DNA of 33,598 nt from Chloroflexota bacterium (GCA_012689325.1 JAAYEA010000119.1:1-33598); one strand, 5' to 3'. Shown: positions 7,105-15,733, numbered from the stretch's first letter. Made by a program: numbers and translations. The notes: a model not told the origin generated them from the sequence alone.

Positions 7105-7401
7105 TCAGAGGTCATCTGGGGGGTGCTTGGTCTGGGCATAGCGCACGCTGAGCCAGATGAGCGCCAACCGCTCCGGGGCAGGCAGGTCCACCAGCTCGCG
7201 CATGGCAGGTAGCTCCGGCGGCAGCTCCCACGGATCCAGCGGCGCGGGCTCCAGGTATAGGTACTTCCCCTCCTGCTGGCAAGGTGGGCATACCTCGCGG
7301 CTGCGGTTGCCGCACCAGACGCAGATGCCCATGTTGCGGGGCTTGATGTCGGGATCGCGCGCCTCGATGGCCGGTGGCGGCTGTAGCTTTTCGGTGGTCA
7401 T
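7105..7401 (-). CDS. Small zinc-finger protein
   Basis: This 98-residue protein carries one four-cysteine zinc site: CVWCGNRSREVCPPCQQEG (CxxC, 7 residues, CxxC). It then has a Pro/Leu-rich, acidic stretch (PLDPWELPPELPAM) and a final helix (APERLALIWLSVRYAQ). The fold and role are unknown; comparable small zinc proteins mediate protein or nucleic-acid contacts. The ATG at 7401 lies five bases after an extended -10 box and has no Shine-Dalgarno, so it looks leaderless; an ATG at 7416 would lie within that promoter. It is upstream of the RHH-like gene on the same strand, but that gene has its own promoter. Confidence 0.65.
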   Translation of the reverse strand: MTTEKLQPPPAIEARDPDIKPRNMGICVWCGNRSREVCPPCQQEGKYLYLEPAPLDPWELPPELPAMRELVDLPAPERLALIWLSVRYAQTKHPPDDL

Positions 7402-7406
7402 GTGCG

Positions 7407-7415
7407 ATGATACCA
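7407..7415 (-). promoter_or_regulatory. Extended -10 promoter of the zinc-finger gene
   Basis: TGGTATCAT on the minus strand (7415-7407), five bases before the ATG at 7401. It resembles the extended -10 of the RHH-like gene (TGGTATAAT) with one change. No clear -35. Confidence 0.45.
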
Positions 7416-7464
7416 TGACAGAGGACGAGGAAGGCCGGACTGCCGCGGAAAGGCCATTCTCGCT

Positions 7465-7662
7465 TCACCAGATCGCCTCCAGGGGCTGCAATAGAGCCGA
7501 GGGGACAAAGAAGTGCCAGGTGAGTCGAACGTGCGCCACAGGCCCGATCTCGAGACGGAGTTGCTTTTGCCATGCGCGGGGGCTGTGATCGGTTTTAGAA
7601 ACTGCCTTTGGTGCGACTTGCCACCAGATTCTATTGATCATATAATGCCAGTTGTACGCCAT
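7465..7662 (-). CDS. Doubtful small ORF
   Basis: A possible 65-residue protein, starting MAYNWHYMINRIWWQ and ending LLQPLEAIW. Its Trp-rich composition reads like a real protein fragment, and it could be a remnant of a larger gene. However it overlaps the plus-strand promoter at 7618-7646, lacks a good Shine-Dalgarno and has no recognised family. The rest of the 7402-7774 gap holds only that promoter and a leader of about 120 bases for the membrane-protein gene. Confidence 0.2.
   Translation of the reverse strand: MAYNWHYMINRIWWQVAPKAVSKTDHSPRAWQKQLRLEIGPVAHVRLTWHFFVPSALLQPLEAIW
7618..7646 (+). promoter_or_regulatory. Sigma70 promoter of the membrane protein-HerA operon
   Basis: TTGCCA (7618-7623) and TATAAT (7641-7646) are separated by exactly 17 bases. 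Hexamers and spacing are identical to the comM promoter at 10748-10776. The leader to the ATG at 7775 is about 120 bases. Confidence 0.7.
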
Positions 7663-7774
7663 GATCTGCCTGGCATGGTCTCTGTGTCTGGTACGACTTC
7701 GACCCACGAGAGTTCCTGAAACGATTGCTGCGCGATATTGCCGGTTTTCCAGGATGACTCGAAAGGAGCGAAAC

Positions 7775-8575
7775 ATGTCTACCGAGCAAGGCAACGGTCA
7801 ACCGGATTCCGATCAAATCTCGCAGGCAGTTCAGTTTTGGCAACAGATGCCCACTATCGCCCGCGTCGGCCTTATCACGGCGTTGGTGGGCCTGATCGGA
7901 AGGTGGGCTTCCCCTCGCTACTCCTCCGGACACACTTTCTTCACTTTCGTGCTTGATGTCGGGATTTTGGTCCTCATCGTTTGGATCGCTCGGCTCTTCA
8001 TCATGCCTATCGTGCGAAAGCAGCAGATTGTCGAGGAATGGGGGATACTTATCCAGGGTGGCCAAGAGCATGCAGCCAAGATTCTGGAGCAGAGCCGCGA
8101 GCTGATCACGACCAGCAAAGCCCCCCACATCACCATGGAAGAGAAGGGGATTGCGGCAGGGTTCCTCCGTGGAATCACGGGGGAACGAAGGACCTTTCTG
8201 GTCGTCACGAATCGCACCAACGCCAACCTCAAGTCGTACGAGATGTACCTGAGCGCCAGAGAGTACGGGGACAACCTGCAGGTCTCCTGGTATGTGATCC
8301 ATTGGCCTAGTGTGGCCCAGGTCTGGCTGCGCCTCTCAATGTTTGCGCCTCTGGTGAACCTGTTTGTGTTACCCATCTTTGTGCTTATGCAGTTGCCCAA
8401 GGCTGGGCAGGCCGGCCTGCTCGACCTGGACTTTTTCGATCTGCAAGACCTCAAAGCCTATGTCACCAATGCCCATCATTGCGTGCTGGATGCAGTGGAC
8501 AAGCTGCTGCTGGACCTGAGCCAGGACCCCAGCAAGATCGAGCGCAAGTCGCGCGGCTTCCTGGGGATCTCCTGA
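7775..8575 (+). CDS. Membrane protein, partner of HerA/TraG-nuclease ATPase
   Basis: This 266-residue membrane protein of unknown family is preceded by a good Shine-Dalgarno (AAAGGAG, 8 bases before the ATG). It has two N-terminal transmembrane segments (about 27-45, and 53-80 with GILVLIVWIARLFIM) and a third hydrophobic segment (about 190-212, MFAPLVNLFVLPIFVLMQL). Between them lies a soluble domain of about 110 residues. The C-terminus is soluble and helical. It lies 10 bases upstream of the HerA/TraG-nuclease gene on the same strand, so the two form an operon. A membrane anchor or channel subunit for the ATPase is the simplest inference. It is not a recognised VirB-type component. Confidence 0.8.
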   Translation: MSTEQGNGQPDSDQISQAVQFWQQMPTIARVGLITALVGLIGRWASPRYSSGHTFFTFVLDVGILVLIVWIARLFIMPIVRKQQIVEEWGILIQGGQEHAAKILEQSRELITTSKAPHITMEEKGIAAGFLRGITGERRTFLVVTNRTNANLKSYEMYLSAREYGDNLQVSWYVIHWPSVAQVWLRLSMFAPLVNLFVLPIFVLMQLPKAGQAGLLDLDFFDLQDLKAYVTNAHHCVLDAVDKLLLDLSQDPSKIERKSRGFLGIS

Positions 8576-8585
8576 GGTTTGAGTT

Positions 8586-10724
8586 GTGAAACAACCAGGC
8601 AAGGATCGGCAGGAAGGGCAAAAGGGAGCGGCGAGGGCCGAGGTAGTTCCCGCCGACTCGGAGGGGCCGCCGGGGCGCTACAATGCGCCGATCCCCAACG
8701 CCCTTGACCTGGGCTGGTACTACAGCGAGACCAAGAACCAACTCCAGATGGCCAAGATCGCCCAGCGCGACCGGGCCACGCACATGTACGTCGTCGGCGC
8801 CAGCGGCTCGGGCAAGACCAAGTTCCTGGAGTTCCTCATCGCTCAGGACATCGAAGAGGGGAATGGCTTCGGCGTCATTGATCCTCACGGCGACTTGATC
8901 GAGGACATCAAGGGCATCCTGGCCTGTCGCTACCACGATGAGAAGGACGGGCGCGAGCTTGCCGAGCGCACGGTCCTGATCGATCCCACCGACCCCGAGT
9001 ACACCGCGATCTTTAACCCCCTGGAGGAGCTGCCCAATACTTCGGCAGCGGAGCAGGCCAACGAGTTGGTGGGGGCCTTTCGCCGCATCTGGTCCGATTC
9101 CTGGGGCGTCAGGATGGAAGACCTGCTGCGCAACGCCCTGATTGCCCTGGGCGAGGCCCGGTGCACCCTCCCCGACCTGCCTGCCTTCCTCACGCGCCAG
9201 TCCTATCGGGCCGAGGTCATGCAGCGCGTCCGCCACCCCGTGGCCTGGGAGTATTTTCAGGGATACGACGCCCTGACCGAGAGGGCGCAGTCCGAGCGCA
9301 ACCAGCCGGTGATGAACAAGGTCAACGCCTTCCTGTCTGACGACAGGATCAGGGCCATGTTATCCGCGCCCAAGAGCACCTTCAACATCCGGGAGATCAT
9401 GGACCAGGGCATGATCCTGCTGGTGAACCTGGATAAGGGCAAGCTCAAGGGGGCAGGGGACCTTCTGGGGTCGCTGCTCATGGCCAAGCTCCAGATGGCC
9501 GCCTTCTCACGGTCCGATGTCCTGCCCAACCGGCGACGCCCCTTCTACCTTTACGTGGACGAGTTCCAGAACTATGCCAGCGACTCGTTCGAGGTGGCGC
9601 TGTCGGAGGCGCGCAAGTACGGCCTCTCCCTGACCATGGCCCACCAGACACTGGGCCAGATCTCCAACGAGTTGAGAAGCCTGATCTTGGGGAACGCGGG
9701 TATCCAGGTCTATTTCCGGCTCAATCGTCAGGACGCCCAGTTGTTGGCCAAGGAGATATTCGAGTACTCCGGTTTCGAGGTCAAGTACTTTCACAGCCAT
9801 TCGCCAACCTTCTGGAGCCTGGGGGAGGAGTGGGAGCGCAAGACGGCCGAGCTGCAGCGCCTACCGCTGAGAGTGTGTTTGGCGAAACACAAGATCGAGG
9901 GTGGCTTGGTACTGTTGCACACGGCGGATATGAACCCTCCCTGGCAGGTGCTGGGGATGGATATCGGCGACTATCTGGAGTTCGTGAGCGAGCTCCCGTT
10001 TGGCCGCGGACATCTGGTGCCCAGACGCGACCTCCCGCTCTTCACCCGCGGCAGAGTGGCAGAGCGCGCAGCAGCCGAGGTAGTGAGGGAACCTCCAACC
10101 CCGACGCCTCCCAGTACAACCTCACCGGAACGCAAGCCCCGCCCGGACAAAGAGGCAACTGCTCCTGCCCGTGAGAGAGCGCCAGTCGCCGTGCCTCCGG
10201 CAGGGGAGGGGAAAGGTGGCCGCCAACACAAGTACTTGCAGAACCTCATCAAGAAGCTGGCGGAGGAAAACGGCTGGAGGGCCATCATCGAAAAGCCCAC
10301 CCCCGACGCGCAAGGGCAGGTGGATATCAGCCTGGAGCAGGATGGCAGCAGCATCGCCTGCGAGGTATCCGTAACCACGGGCGGGCAGCAAGAGCTGGGC
10401 AACGTCCGCAAGTGCCTGGCCGCTGGCTATGACCAGGTGATCTTGTGCTCGCCGGACAAGGGGAGCCTGCAGAAACTCGAAAAGGTGATCACGAAGGAGC
10501 TTGAGCCGTCTGAGCGCGAACGGGTCCTCTTCCTCGACCCCGAGGGGCTTCTGGCCCAACTCAGCCAACGAAGAGAGGAGGATGCGCCCACCGAACAGCG
10601 CATCAAGGGCTACAAGGTCAAGGTGCGGCGTCAGTTGGTAGACGAGGCCGATGAGCAGGCGCGGCGCGAGGCCATTGCCCAGGTCATCGTGCAGTCCATG
10701 AAGCGTCTGCGGGATGAGGACTGA
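8586..10724 (+). CDS. HerA/TraG-like ATPase with C-terminal nuclease-like domain
   Basis: This is a 712-residue protein starting with GTG. The ATPase core (about 35-470) has Walker A GASGSGKTK (71-79), VIDPHGDLIED and Walker B YLYVDEFQNY (D325/E326), and is homologous to the ATPase at 1173-2630. A Pro/Arg-rich linker follows (about 490-550). The C-terminal domain (about 552-670) resembles a PD-(D/E)XK restriction-like fold: GQVDISLEQ (D580) and IACEVSVTT (E593), then a helix ending NVRKCLAAGYDQVILC. The usual Lys of ExK is Ser595 here, so activity is uncertain. In such fusions a DNA motor delivers substrate to a nuclease, as in DNA-end processing or defence. It is co-transcribed with the upstream membrane protein. 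The fold call is from motif reading. Confidence 0.85.
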   Translation: MKQPGKDRQEGQKGAARAEVVPADSEGPPGRYNAPIPNALDLGWYYSETKNQLQMAKIAQRDRATHMYVVGASGSGKTKFLEFLIAQDIEEGNGFGVIDPHGDLIEDIKGILACRYHDEKDGRELAERTVLIDPTDPEYTAIFNPLEELPNTSAAEQANELVGAFRRIWSDSWGVRMEDLLRNALIALGEARCTLPDLPAFLTRQSYRAEVMQRVRHPVAWEYFQGYDALTERAQSERNQPVMNKVNAFLSDDRIRAMLSAPKSTFNIREIMDQGMILLVNLDKGKLKGAGDLLGSLLMAKLQMAAFSRSDVLPNRRRPFYLYVDEFQNYASDSFEVALSEARKYGLSLTMAHQTLGQISNELRSLILGNAGIQVYFRLNRQDAQLLAKEIFEYSGFEVKYFHSHSPTFWSLGEEWERKTAELQRLPLRVCLAKHKIEGGLVLLHTADMNPPWQVLGMDIGDYLEFVSELPFGRGHLVPRRDLPLFTRGRVAERAAAEVVREPPTPTPPSTTSPERKPRPDKEATAPARERAPVAVPPAGEGKGGRQHKYLQNLIKKLAEENGWRAIIEKPTPDAQGQVDISLEQDGSSIACEVSVTTGGQQELGNVRKCLAAGYDQVILCSPDKGSLQKLEKVITKELEPSERERVLFLDPEGLLAQLSQRREEDAPTEQRIKGYKVKVRRQLVDEADEQARREAIAQVIVQSMKRLRDED

Positions 10725-10747
10725 CTGCGTCTCGCAAACGCAGGATA

Positions 10748-10776
10748 TTGCCATAATCCAGGCATGACTTTATAAT
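10748..10776 (+). promoter_or_regulatory. Sigma70 promoter of comM
   Basis: TTGCCA (10748-10753), 17-base spacer, TATAAT (10771-10776). The predicted start is near 10783, 33 bases before the comM ATG; GAGGGCGGA serves as Shine-Dalgarno. Confidence 0.75.
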
Positions 10777-10815
10777 CAAAAGTGGCTTTGGTATCACATC
10801 GCTGGTGAGGGCGGA

Positions 10816-12339
10816 ATGCTGGCCAAGATCATGAGTTGCGCGTTGGTGGGGCTGGACGGCATGTTGGTGGACGTAGAGGTGGACGTCCACCCCGGCTTGG
10901 TGGGCATGATTGACATCGTTGGTCTGCCCGATGCCGCCGTCCAGGAGTCGCGGCAGCGGGTGCGCTCGGCTATCCACAACTCCCGGCTTCGATTTCCCGA
11001 CAAGCGCATCACCATCAACCTGGCGCCTGCAGACCTGCGCAAGGAAGGCCCTGCCTACGATCTGCCCATCGCCGTGGGCATACTGGCCGGGGCCGAGCAG
11101 ATTCCAGCTGACTACCAGGACAGCTTGTTCATCGGCGAGCTCTCGCTGGACGGCAACGTGCGCCACGTGAACGGCATCATCTCCATGGCCTCGGTGGCGC
11201 GGGAGAACGGCCTACACACCATCTATGTGCCGAAGGAAGATGCGCCGGAGGCGGCGCTGGTGCCCGATCTTCAGGTGATGCCGGTGGAGACGCTGGGGCA
11301 GTTGGTGATGCATCTGAACAACCTGCTGCTGATCGAGCCCTATGTGCCCGGCGACGACGACGTTGCCGACCGCGAACCAGACTATGCTACCGATTTCTCC
11401 GAGATCAAGGGGCAAGAGCACGTCAAGCGGGCGCTGGAGGTGGCGGCGGCGGGCGGGCATTGCGTCCTGATGACGGGGCCGCCGGGGTCGGGCAAGACGC
11501 TACTGGCCCGCGCCTTGCCCTCGATCCTGCCTCGGCTGACCATTGATGAGTCTTTAGAAGTCACCAAGATCTACTCGGTGGCGGGGATGCTGCCGCCGGG
11601 CCAGCCGCTGCTGCGCCACAGGCCCTTCCGCTCGCCGCACCACACCATCTCGCAGGCGGGGCTGGTGGGCGGCGGACACTGGCCACGCCCAGGGGAGATC
11701 TCGCTGGCCCACCGGGGCGTGCTCTTTCTGGACGAGCTGCCCGAGTTCGGGATGCGCACGCTGGAGGTGCTGCGTCAGCCGCTGGAGGACAAGGTGGTCA
11801 CCATCTCCCGCGCGACGGGGTCCCTGAGCTTTCCGAGCAACTTCCTAATGGTCGGCGCCCGAAATCCGTGTCCTTGCGGATATTATGGAGACGCCACACA
11901 TGAATGTACCTGTTCCCATGGCATGATAGAGAGCTACCAGAAACGCATCTCGGGGCCGCTAATGGACCGCATCGACATCCACGTCGAGGTGCCGCACGTG
12001 GATTACGAAAAGCTCTCCGGCCAGACCCTAGCCGAGACCTCGGCGGCGATCCGCGCCCGGGTGGAGGCAGCGCGAGAGCGGCAGCAGGCGCGGTTCAAGG
12101 GCACGGCGCTATACGCTAACGCCGACATGGGGCCGAAAGAGGTGCGGGAGCATTGCCGCCTGGACGAGGCGGGCAGCACCCTGATCCGCGCGGCCATGCG
12201 CCAGTTAGGGCTGAGCGCGCGGGCCTATCACCGCGTGCTCAAGCTGGCGCGGACCATCGCCGACCTGGCGGGCGCGGAGGGGATCGCCTCATCGCACCTG
12301 GCGGAGGCGCTGCAATATCGGAGGCGACTGGGGGAGTAA
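10816..12339 (+). CDS. comM: ComM/YifB family Mg-chelatase-like AAA+ ATPase, full length
   Basis: This is a 507-residue protein of the usual family length. The N-terminal ChlI-like/Lon-protease-fold domain (about 1-170) is followed by an AAA+ domain with Walker A GPPGSGKT (221-228), Walker B VLFLDELPEF and a sensor region. The C-terminal part starts at NPCPCGYYGD (350 onward) with a Cys cluster (CPCGYYGDATHECTC) and ends in the conserved helical domain (ANADMGPKEVREHC, LGLSARAYHRVLKLARTIADL). ComM is a hexameric helicase that extends branch migration during natural transformation. It has its own promoter. A divergent copy of its last 157 residues lies 4 kb downstream. The ATG start fits a typical MLAKI-like N-terminus. 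Confidence 0.96.
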   Translation: MLAKIMSCALVGLDGMLVDVEVDVHPGLVGMIDIVGLPDAAVQESRQRVRSAIHNSRLRFPDKRITINLAPADLRKEGPAYDLPIAVGILAGAEQIPADYQDSLFIGELSLDGNVRHVNGIISMASVARENGLHTIYVPKEDAPEAALVPDLQVMPVETLGQLVMHLNNLLLIEPYVPGDDDVADREPDYATDFSEIKGQEHVKRALEVAAAGGHCVLMTGPPGSGKTLLARALPSILPRLTIDESLEVTKIYSVAGMLPPGQPLLRHRPFRSPHHTISQAGLVGGGHWPRPGEISLAHRGVLFLDELPEFGMRTLEVLRQPLEDKVVTISRATGSLSFPSNFLMVGARNPCPCGYYGDATHECTCSHGMIESYQKRISGPLMDRIDIHVEVPHVDYEKLSGQTLAETSAAIRARVEAARERQQARFKGTALYANADMGPKEVREHCRLDEAGSTLIRAAMRQLGLSARAYHRVLKLARTIADLAGAEGIASSHLAEALQYRRRLGE

Positions 12340-12580
12340 AGACATCTCTCCTGATGCTGTCCTGCCTGGTTTGGTATAGGGCAGGCAGATGATGGCTAGC
12401 TTTATCCTTGGCCATATTTCAGAAGACCGGAATGAGTCGCCGAGACACAGGCCGCTATGAACTTCCGAGCCAATTCGGATGCTCTTGTTTGTCGCTGCGT
12501 TGATCAGGGTCAGCCTAGCCGACCCTGTGGGCATTGAAGCAGAAGCCATAGTGTAGGAGATCTAGGGAGTTGAGAATTCC
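12340..12580. other. Intergenic leader upstream of the SIR2-Argonaute gene
   Basis: This interval has no gene. A weak hairpin CCTGCC/GGCAGG lies just after comM, without a T-run. A perfect 7-bp inverted repeat, CAGGGTC (12505-12511) and GACCCTG (12521-12527), surrounds AGCCTAGCC. A Shine-Dalgarno-like AGGGAG (12564-12569) precedes the ATG of the next gene. No convincing promoter was found. Confidence 0.5.
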
Positions 12581-15500
12581 ATGCCCGACCTGACACTTTC
12601 GCTAGATGCTTTCGTCCGTGCTGTCGGTGTAGATTGTAGTTCGCCACACGCCATCTTCCTCGGAGCAGGCGCATCAGTGAGTTCGGGGATTCCTTCTGCC
12701 GGACAGTGTGTCTGGGAGTGGAAACGGGATATCTTCGTTACCAATAACCCAGGCCTTGAGCGGCAGTTCTCGGAGTTGACCCTGCCATCTGTCCGGGACC
12801 GCATTCAGCGGTGGCTAGATGCGAGATGTACCTATCCCATCAACGGATCACCCGACGAGTACTCCTTCTACATGGAGCAATGTTATCCTGTCAGCCAACA
12901 CCGACGACAGTATTTTGCTGACAAAGTTCGTTTGGCTCGACCCCATACCGGCTACAAGCTACTCTGCCTGATGGCTGAAGCAGGAATCATCGCATCAACG
13001 TGGACCACGAACTTTGATGGGCTGGTGTCCAGGACCGCAACAAGTTTCAACATAACACCCATAGAGGTCGGCATCGATTGCCAAGATCGTGCAATCCGCC
13101 AACCGCGGCGGGGGGAGTTGCTTTGTGTCTCCTTGCACGGGGATTATCGCTATGACGGGCTGAAGAACACGCACGCTGAATTACAGCAGCAAGAGTCTCA
13201 ATTGGAAGATGCTCTCATAGCGACGATCGAGGGTACATCCCTAATTGTGCTGGGCTATAGTGGTCGGGATCAGTCGCTTATGAAGGCACTGGAAACAGCG
13301 TATTCCCGGCAAGGCACCGCTAGCCTTTACTGGTGTGGCTACGGTACCGAGATCAGCGCGCCTGTTCGCAGGCTGCTGGAGACAGCGACGGTTGCTGGTC
13401 GTGCTGCTTTCTATGTACCAACGATGGGCTTTGACGACACTCTCGCACGATTGGCACTGCACTGTCTTACTGGGCAGCAGCATGAACATGCTCGGCATAT
13501 CTTGGCAGAGACGAGCCCAGAACTGCGCGACCGAAACGAGCCGTTCACTATTGCCGGGCTTCCTTGCACAGGTCTGATCAAGAGCAATATCTTCGAGGTT
13601 AGCTGCCCTCTAGAAGTGTTTGCGGTTGGCATCAGAGCATGGCCTGAAGAGCCGTGGAAATGGCTTGATAGTGTCACTGCCGGACAGAGGCTCGTCGCCG
13701 TTCCATACCGGAAGCAGGTATTGGCTATAGGCCTTTTGGATGAAATCCGCAAGGCTATCGGAGATCAGCTGATCAATTCGATAGAGCGAACGCCAGTAAC
13801 AGATGCCGACACGACGCTGGAACATGGGGCAGTGAACCGATTGATGCGCTGCGCATTACTCCGTGCGTTTGCCGAGGACCCACGTGTTGCCACTGATAGC
13901 AGGAGCCTCTTGTGGGAAACACAACCGTATTGCAGGAGACAGATTGGCGATCAGGATTACTGCATACACAAGGCGGCAGTTCTCTATCTGCGAATGGTCA
14001 CTGGGCGGTTAGGACTCGTGATCAAGCCGACTGTTGTGATCCACGATGCTGACGGCAATGAGCTTCCGGAAGACAGGGCGAGGATTCTCAGGGCGGGTAT
14101 TCTTGGATACGAACATAACAAGCAGTTTAACCAGAGCCTCAAAAGCTGGAGACAACTTCTCATGCCATCCAGTGGTACGATGGATATTGAGTTTCCTCCG
14201 AATTGCGGTTCGACCTTCCGGTTCAGAGTAAGAACAGCCCCGCAGTTTGCCCAGATTGGTTCGAGATTGGGTGGGAACCAGGTCCACATAGATGATCGGG
14301 TCCGCCCGCTCGTCAAACAGCAGGGTGTCGTAATCCCAGAGCCAGCGCTCCTATTTGCGGACCAGCGTGGGACTCGGTATGTGAGCGATACACATCCCTT
14401 GCGCGGCCTGCAACTGAATCGCCCCTTCGATTTTGCGTTGACTTCGCAGGGACTTGCGCCAAGCATCCGTCTTGGTGTGGTATGCCCCAAAGCAGAAAGC
14501 CAACCACTAAGTCAGTACCTCTGCCGATCTAGCCAAACTCATAAGCCGAATGATACGGAGACAGACTATCTGATCGACTATCCAGGATTTCAGCAGGCTT
14601 TTGGTGTCATGCTGGAGATTCCCCGGCCAGGAGAGGCTGGATGGGCAATCTGTCCAGAGCCCGGAGTCAAGGGGGCCAAGCTGGAGAGCTCTCTTCAATT
14701 GGCTCGCCTGATTATCGGCGAAATCGATTCTATCGTTGCAGCAGGAAAGCCGCATGTCGTGCTCGTTTTCATTCCTGATCGCTGGACTTCTTGGCGGGAA
14801 TATCAAGATAGTCAAGAACGTTTCGATCTTCACGACTTTGTCAAAGCATATTGTGTGCAGAAGGGAATTGCGACCCAATTCCTTGAGCAGCACACTTTGA
14901 ACAGCCAGCAGCAGTGCCGCGTGTGGTGGTGGCTGTCCTTGGCACTGTATGCCAAGGCGATGCGGACGCCTTGGGTGCTCGAGACGCTTGACCCTGACAC
15001 TGCTTTTGTCGGGCTGGGATTCACCATCGAGCACAATGCATCGACAAACCAGCGCGTGGTTCTAGGTTGCAGCCATCTGTACAACGCTAACGGAGAAGGG
15101 CTGCAGTTTCGTTTGAGCCAGATCGAGAGTCCGGTCATTGTGCGCCGTAATCCGCATATGTCATACGATGATGCCCGGCGAACTGCAGAAATGATCCGAC
15201 AGCTTTTCTTTGAGGCACAATTACGCCTACCTTCCCGTGTAGTTGTCCACAAGCAGACGCCTTTTCTGGATGCCGAGAAGCAAGGTCTCCTGGACGGTCT
15301 AGATGGTGTCAACGCAGTGGACCTGGTCGAGATCAACATTGATGCAGCACTTCGTTATGTTTCCTCTGTGAAGAAACCGGGCGGTTTCGACGAAGACAAT
15401 TATCCTGTGCGTCGCGGGACGGTGGTTCAGACAGATAGTCGAGAGGCTCTCGTCTGGTGTCACGGCGCGACAGACGCCTTGGCCCAAGGAAGGAGATACT

Positions 15501-15733
15501 TCCAAGGTAAGCGACACATCCCCGCCCCCTTGCTCCTACGCCGTCATGCTGGTAAAGCCGACCTTGAGTTGCTCGCTTCTGAGATTCTAGGACTATCCAA
15601 GATGGATTGGAACTCAGCAGACCTGTATTCGAAGCTTCCTGCTACAATCCACTCATCAAAACGGATTGCTCGAATTGGATCGAAACTGCAACGACTCGGA
15701 CCTGCATCGTACGACTATCGGCTGTTTATGTGA
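12581..15733 (+). CDS. Single-chain SIR2-APAZ-MID-PIWI short Argonaute (fused SPARSA)
   Basis: This 1050-residue defence protein joins both parts of a SPARSA system. The N-terminal SIR2-like NADase (about 20-300) has GAGAS (28-32), SSGIPS, TTNFDG (N144, D146) and SLHGD (H186). A long APAZ-like region follows (about 330-650). The MID domain holds HDFVKAYCVQKGIATQ (751-766), with Tyr/Lys/Gln positions suited to guide 5'-phosphate binding. The PIWI domain begins near AFVGLGF (808-814), where Leu replaces the first catalytic Asp, and ends in the typical SSKRIARIG ... YDYRLFM. Known SPARSA systems are activated by RNA-guided recognition of invader DNA and then deplete NAD+. I expect a non-slicing sensor Argonaute with an intact NADase. 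Its base composition is visibly less GC-rich than its neighbours, suggesting transfer. Confidence 0.93.
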   Translation: MPDLTLSLDAFVRAVGVDCSSPHAIFLGAGASVSSGIPSAGQCVWEWKRDIFVTNNPGLERQFSELTLPSVRDRIQRWLDARCTYPINGSPDEYSFYMEQCYPVSQHRRQYFADKVRLARPHTGYKLLCLMAEAGIIASTWTTNFDGLVSRTATSFNITPIEVGIDCQDRAIRQPRRGELLCVSLHGDYRYDGLKNTHAELQQQESQLEDALIATIEGTSLIVLGYSGRDQSLMKALETAYSRQGTASLYWCGYGTEISAPVRRLLETATVAGRAAFYVPTMGFDDTLARLALHCLTGQQHEHARHILAETSPELRDRNEPFTIAGLPCTGLIKSNIFEVSCPLEVFAVGIRAWPEEPWKWLDSVTAGQRLVAVPYRKQVLAIGLLDEIRKAIGDQLINSIERTPVTDADTTLEHGAVNRLMRCALLRAFAEDPRVATDSRSLLWETQPYCRRQIGDQDYCIHKAAVLYLRMVTGRLGLVIKPTVVIHDADGNELPEDRARILRAGILGYEHNKQFNQSLKSWRQLLMPSSGTMDIEFPPNCGSTFRFRVRTAPQFAQIGSRLGGNQVHIDDRVRPLVKQQGVVIPEPALLFADQRGTRYVSDTHPLRGLQLNRPFDFALTSQGLAPSIRLGVVCPKAESQPLSQYLCRSSQTHKPNDTETDYLIDYPGFQQAFGVMLEIPRPGEAGWAICPEPGVKGAKLESSLQLARLIIGEIDSIVAAGKPHVVLVFIPDRWTSWREYQDSQERFDLHDFVKAYCVQKGIATQFLEQHTLNSQQQCRVWWWLSLALYAKAMRTPWVLETLDPDTAFVGLGFTIEHNASTNQRVVLGCSHLYNANGEGLQFRLSQIESPVIVRRNPHMSYDDARRTAEMIRQLFFEAQLRLPSRVVVHKQTPFLDAEKQGLLDGLDGVNAVDLVEINIDAALRYVSSVKKPGGFDEDNYPVRRGTVVQTDSREALVWCHGATDALAQGRRYFQGKRHIPAPLLLRRHAGKADLELLASEILGLSKMDWNSADLYSKLPATIHSSKRIARIGSKLQRLGPASYDYRLFM

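Noticed and set aside
1-10724. A complete conjugative or integrative element
   Set aside because: HerA/TraG-like ATPases and an ExeA-like ATPase are present, but no relaxase, integrase, transposase or VirB-like genes, and no att repeats were seen in this window.
12289-12549. A minus-strand frame of 86 residues overlapping the comM end and the intergenic region
   Set aside because: It has no Shine-Dalgarno, no recognised family and an overlap with comM, so it is treated as non-coding.
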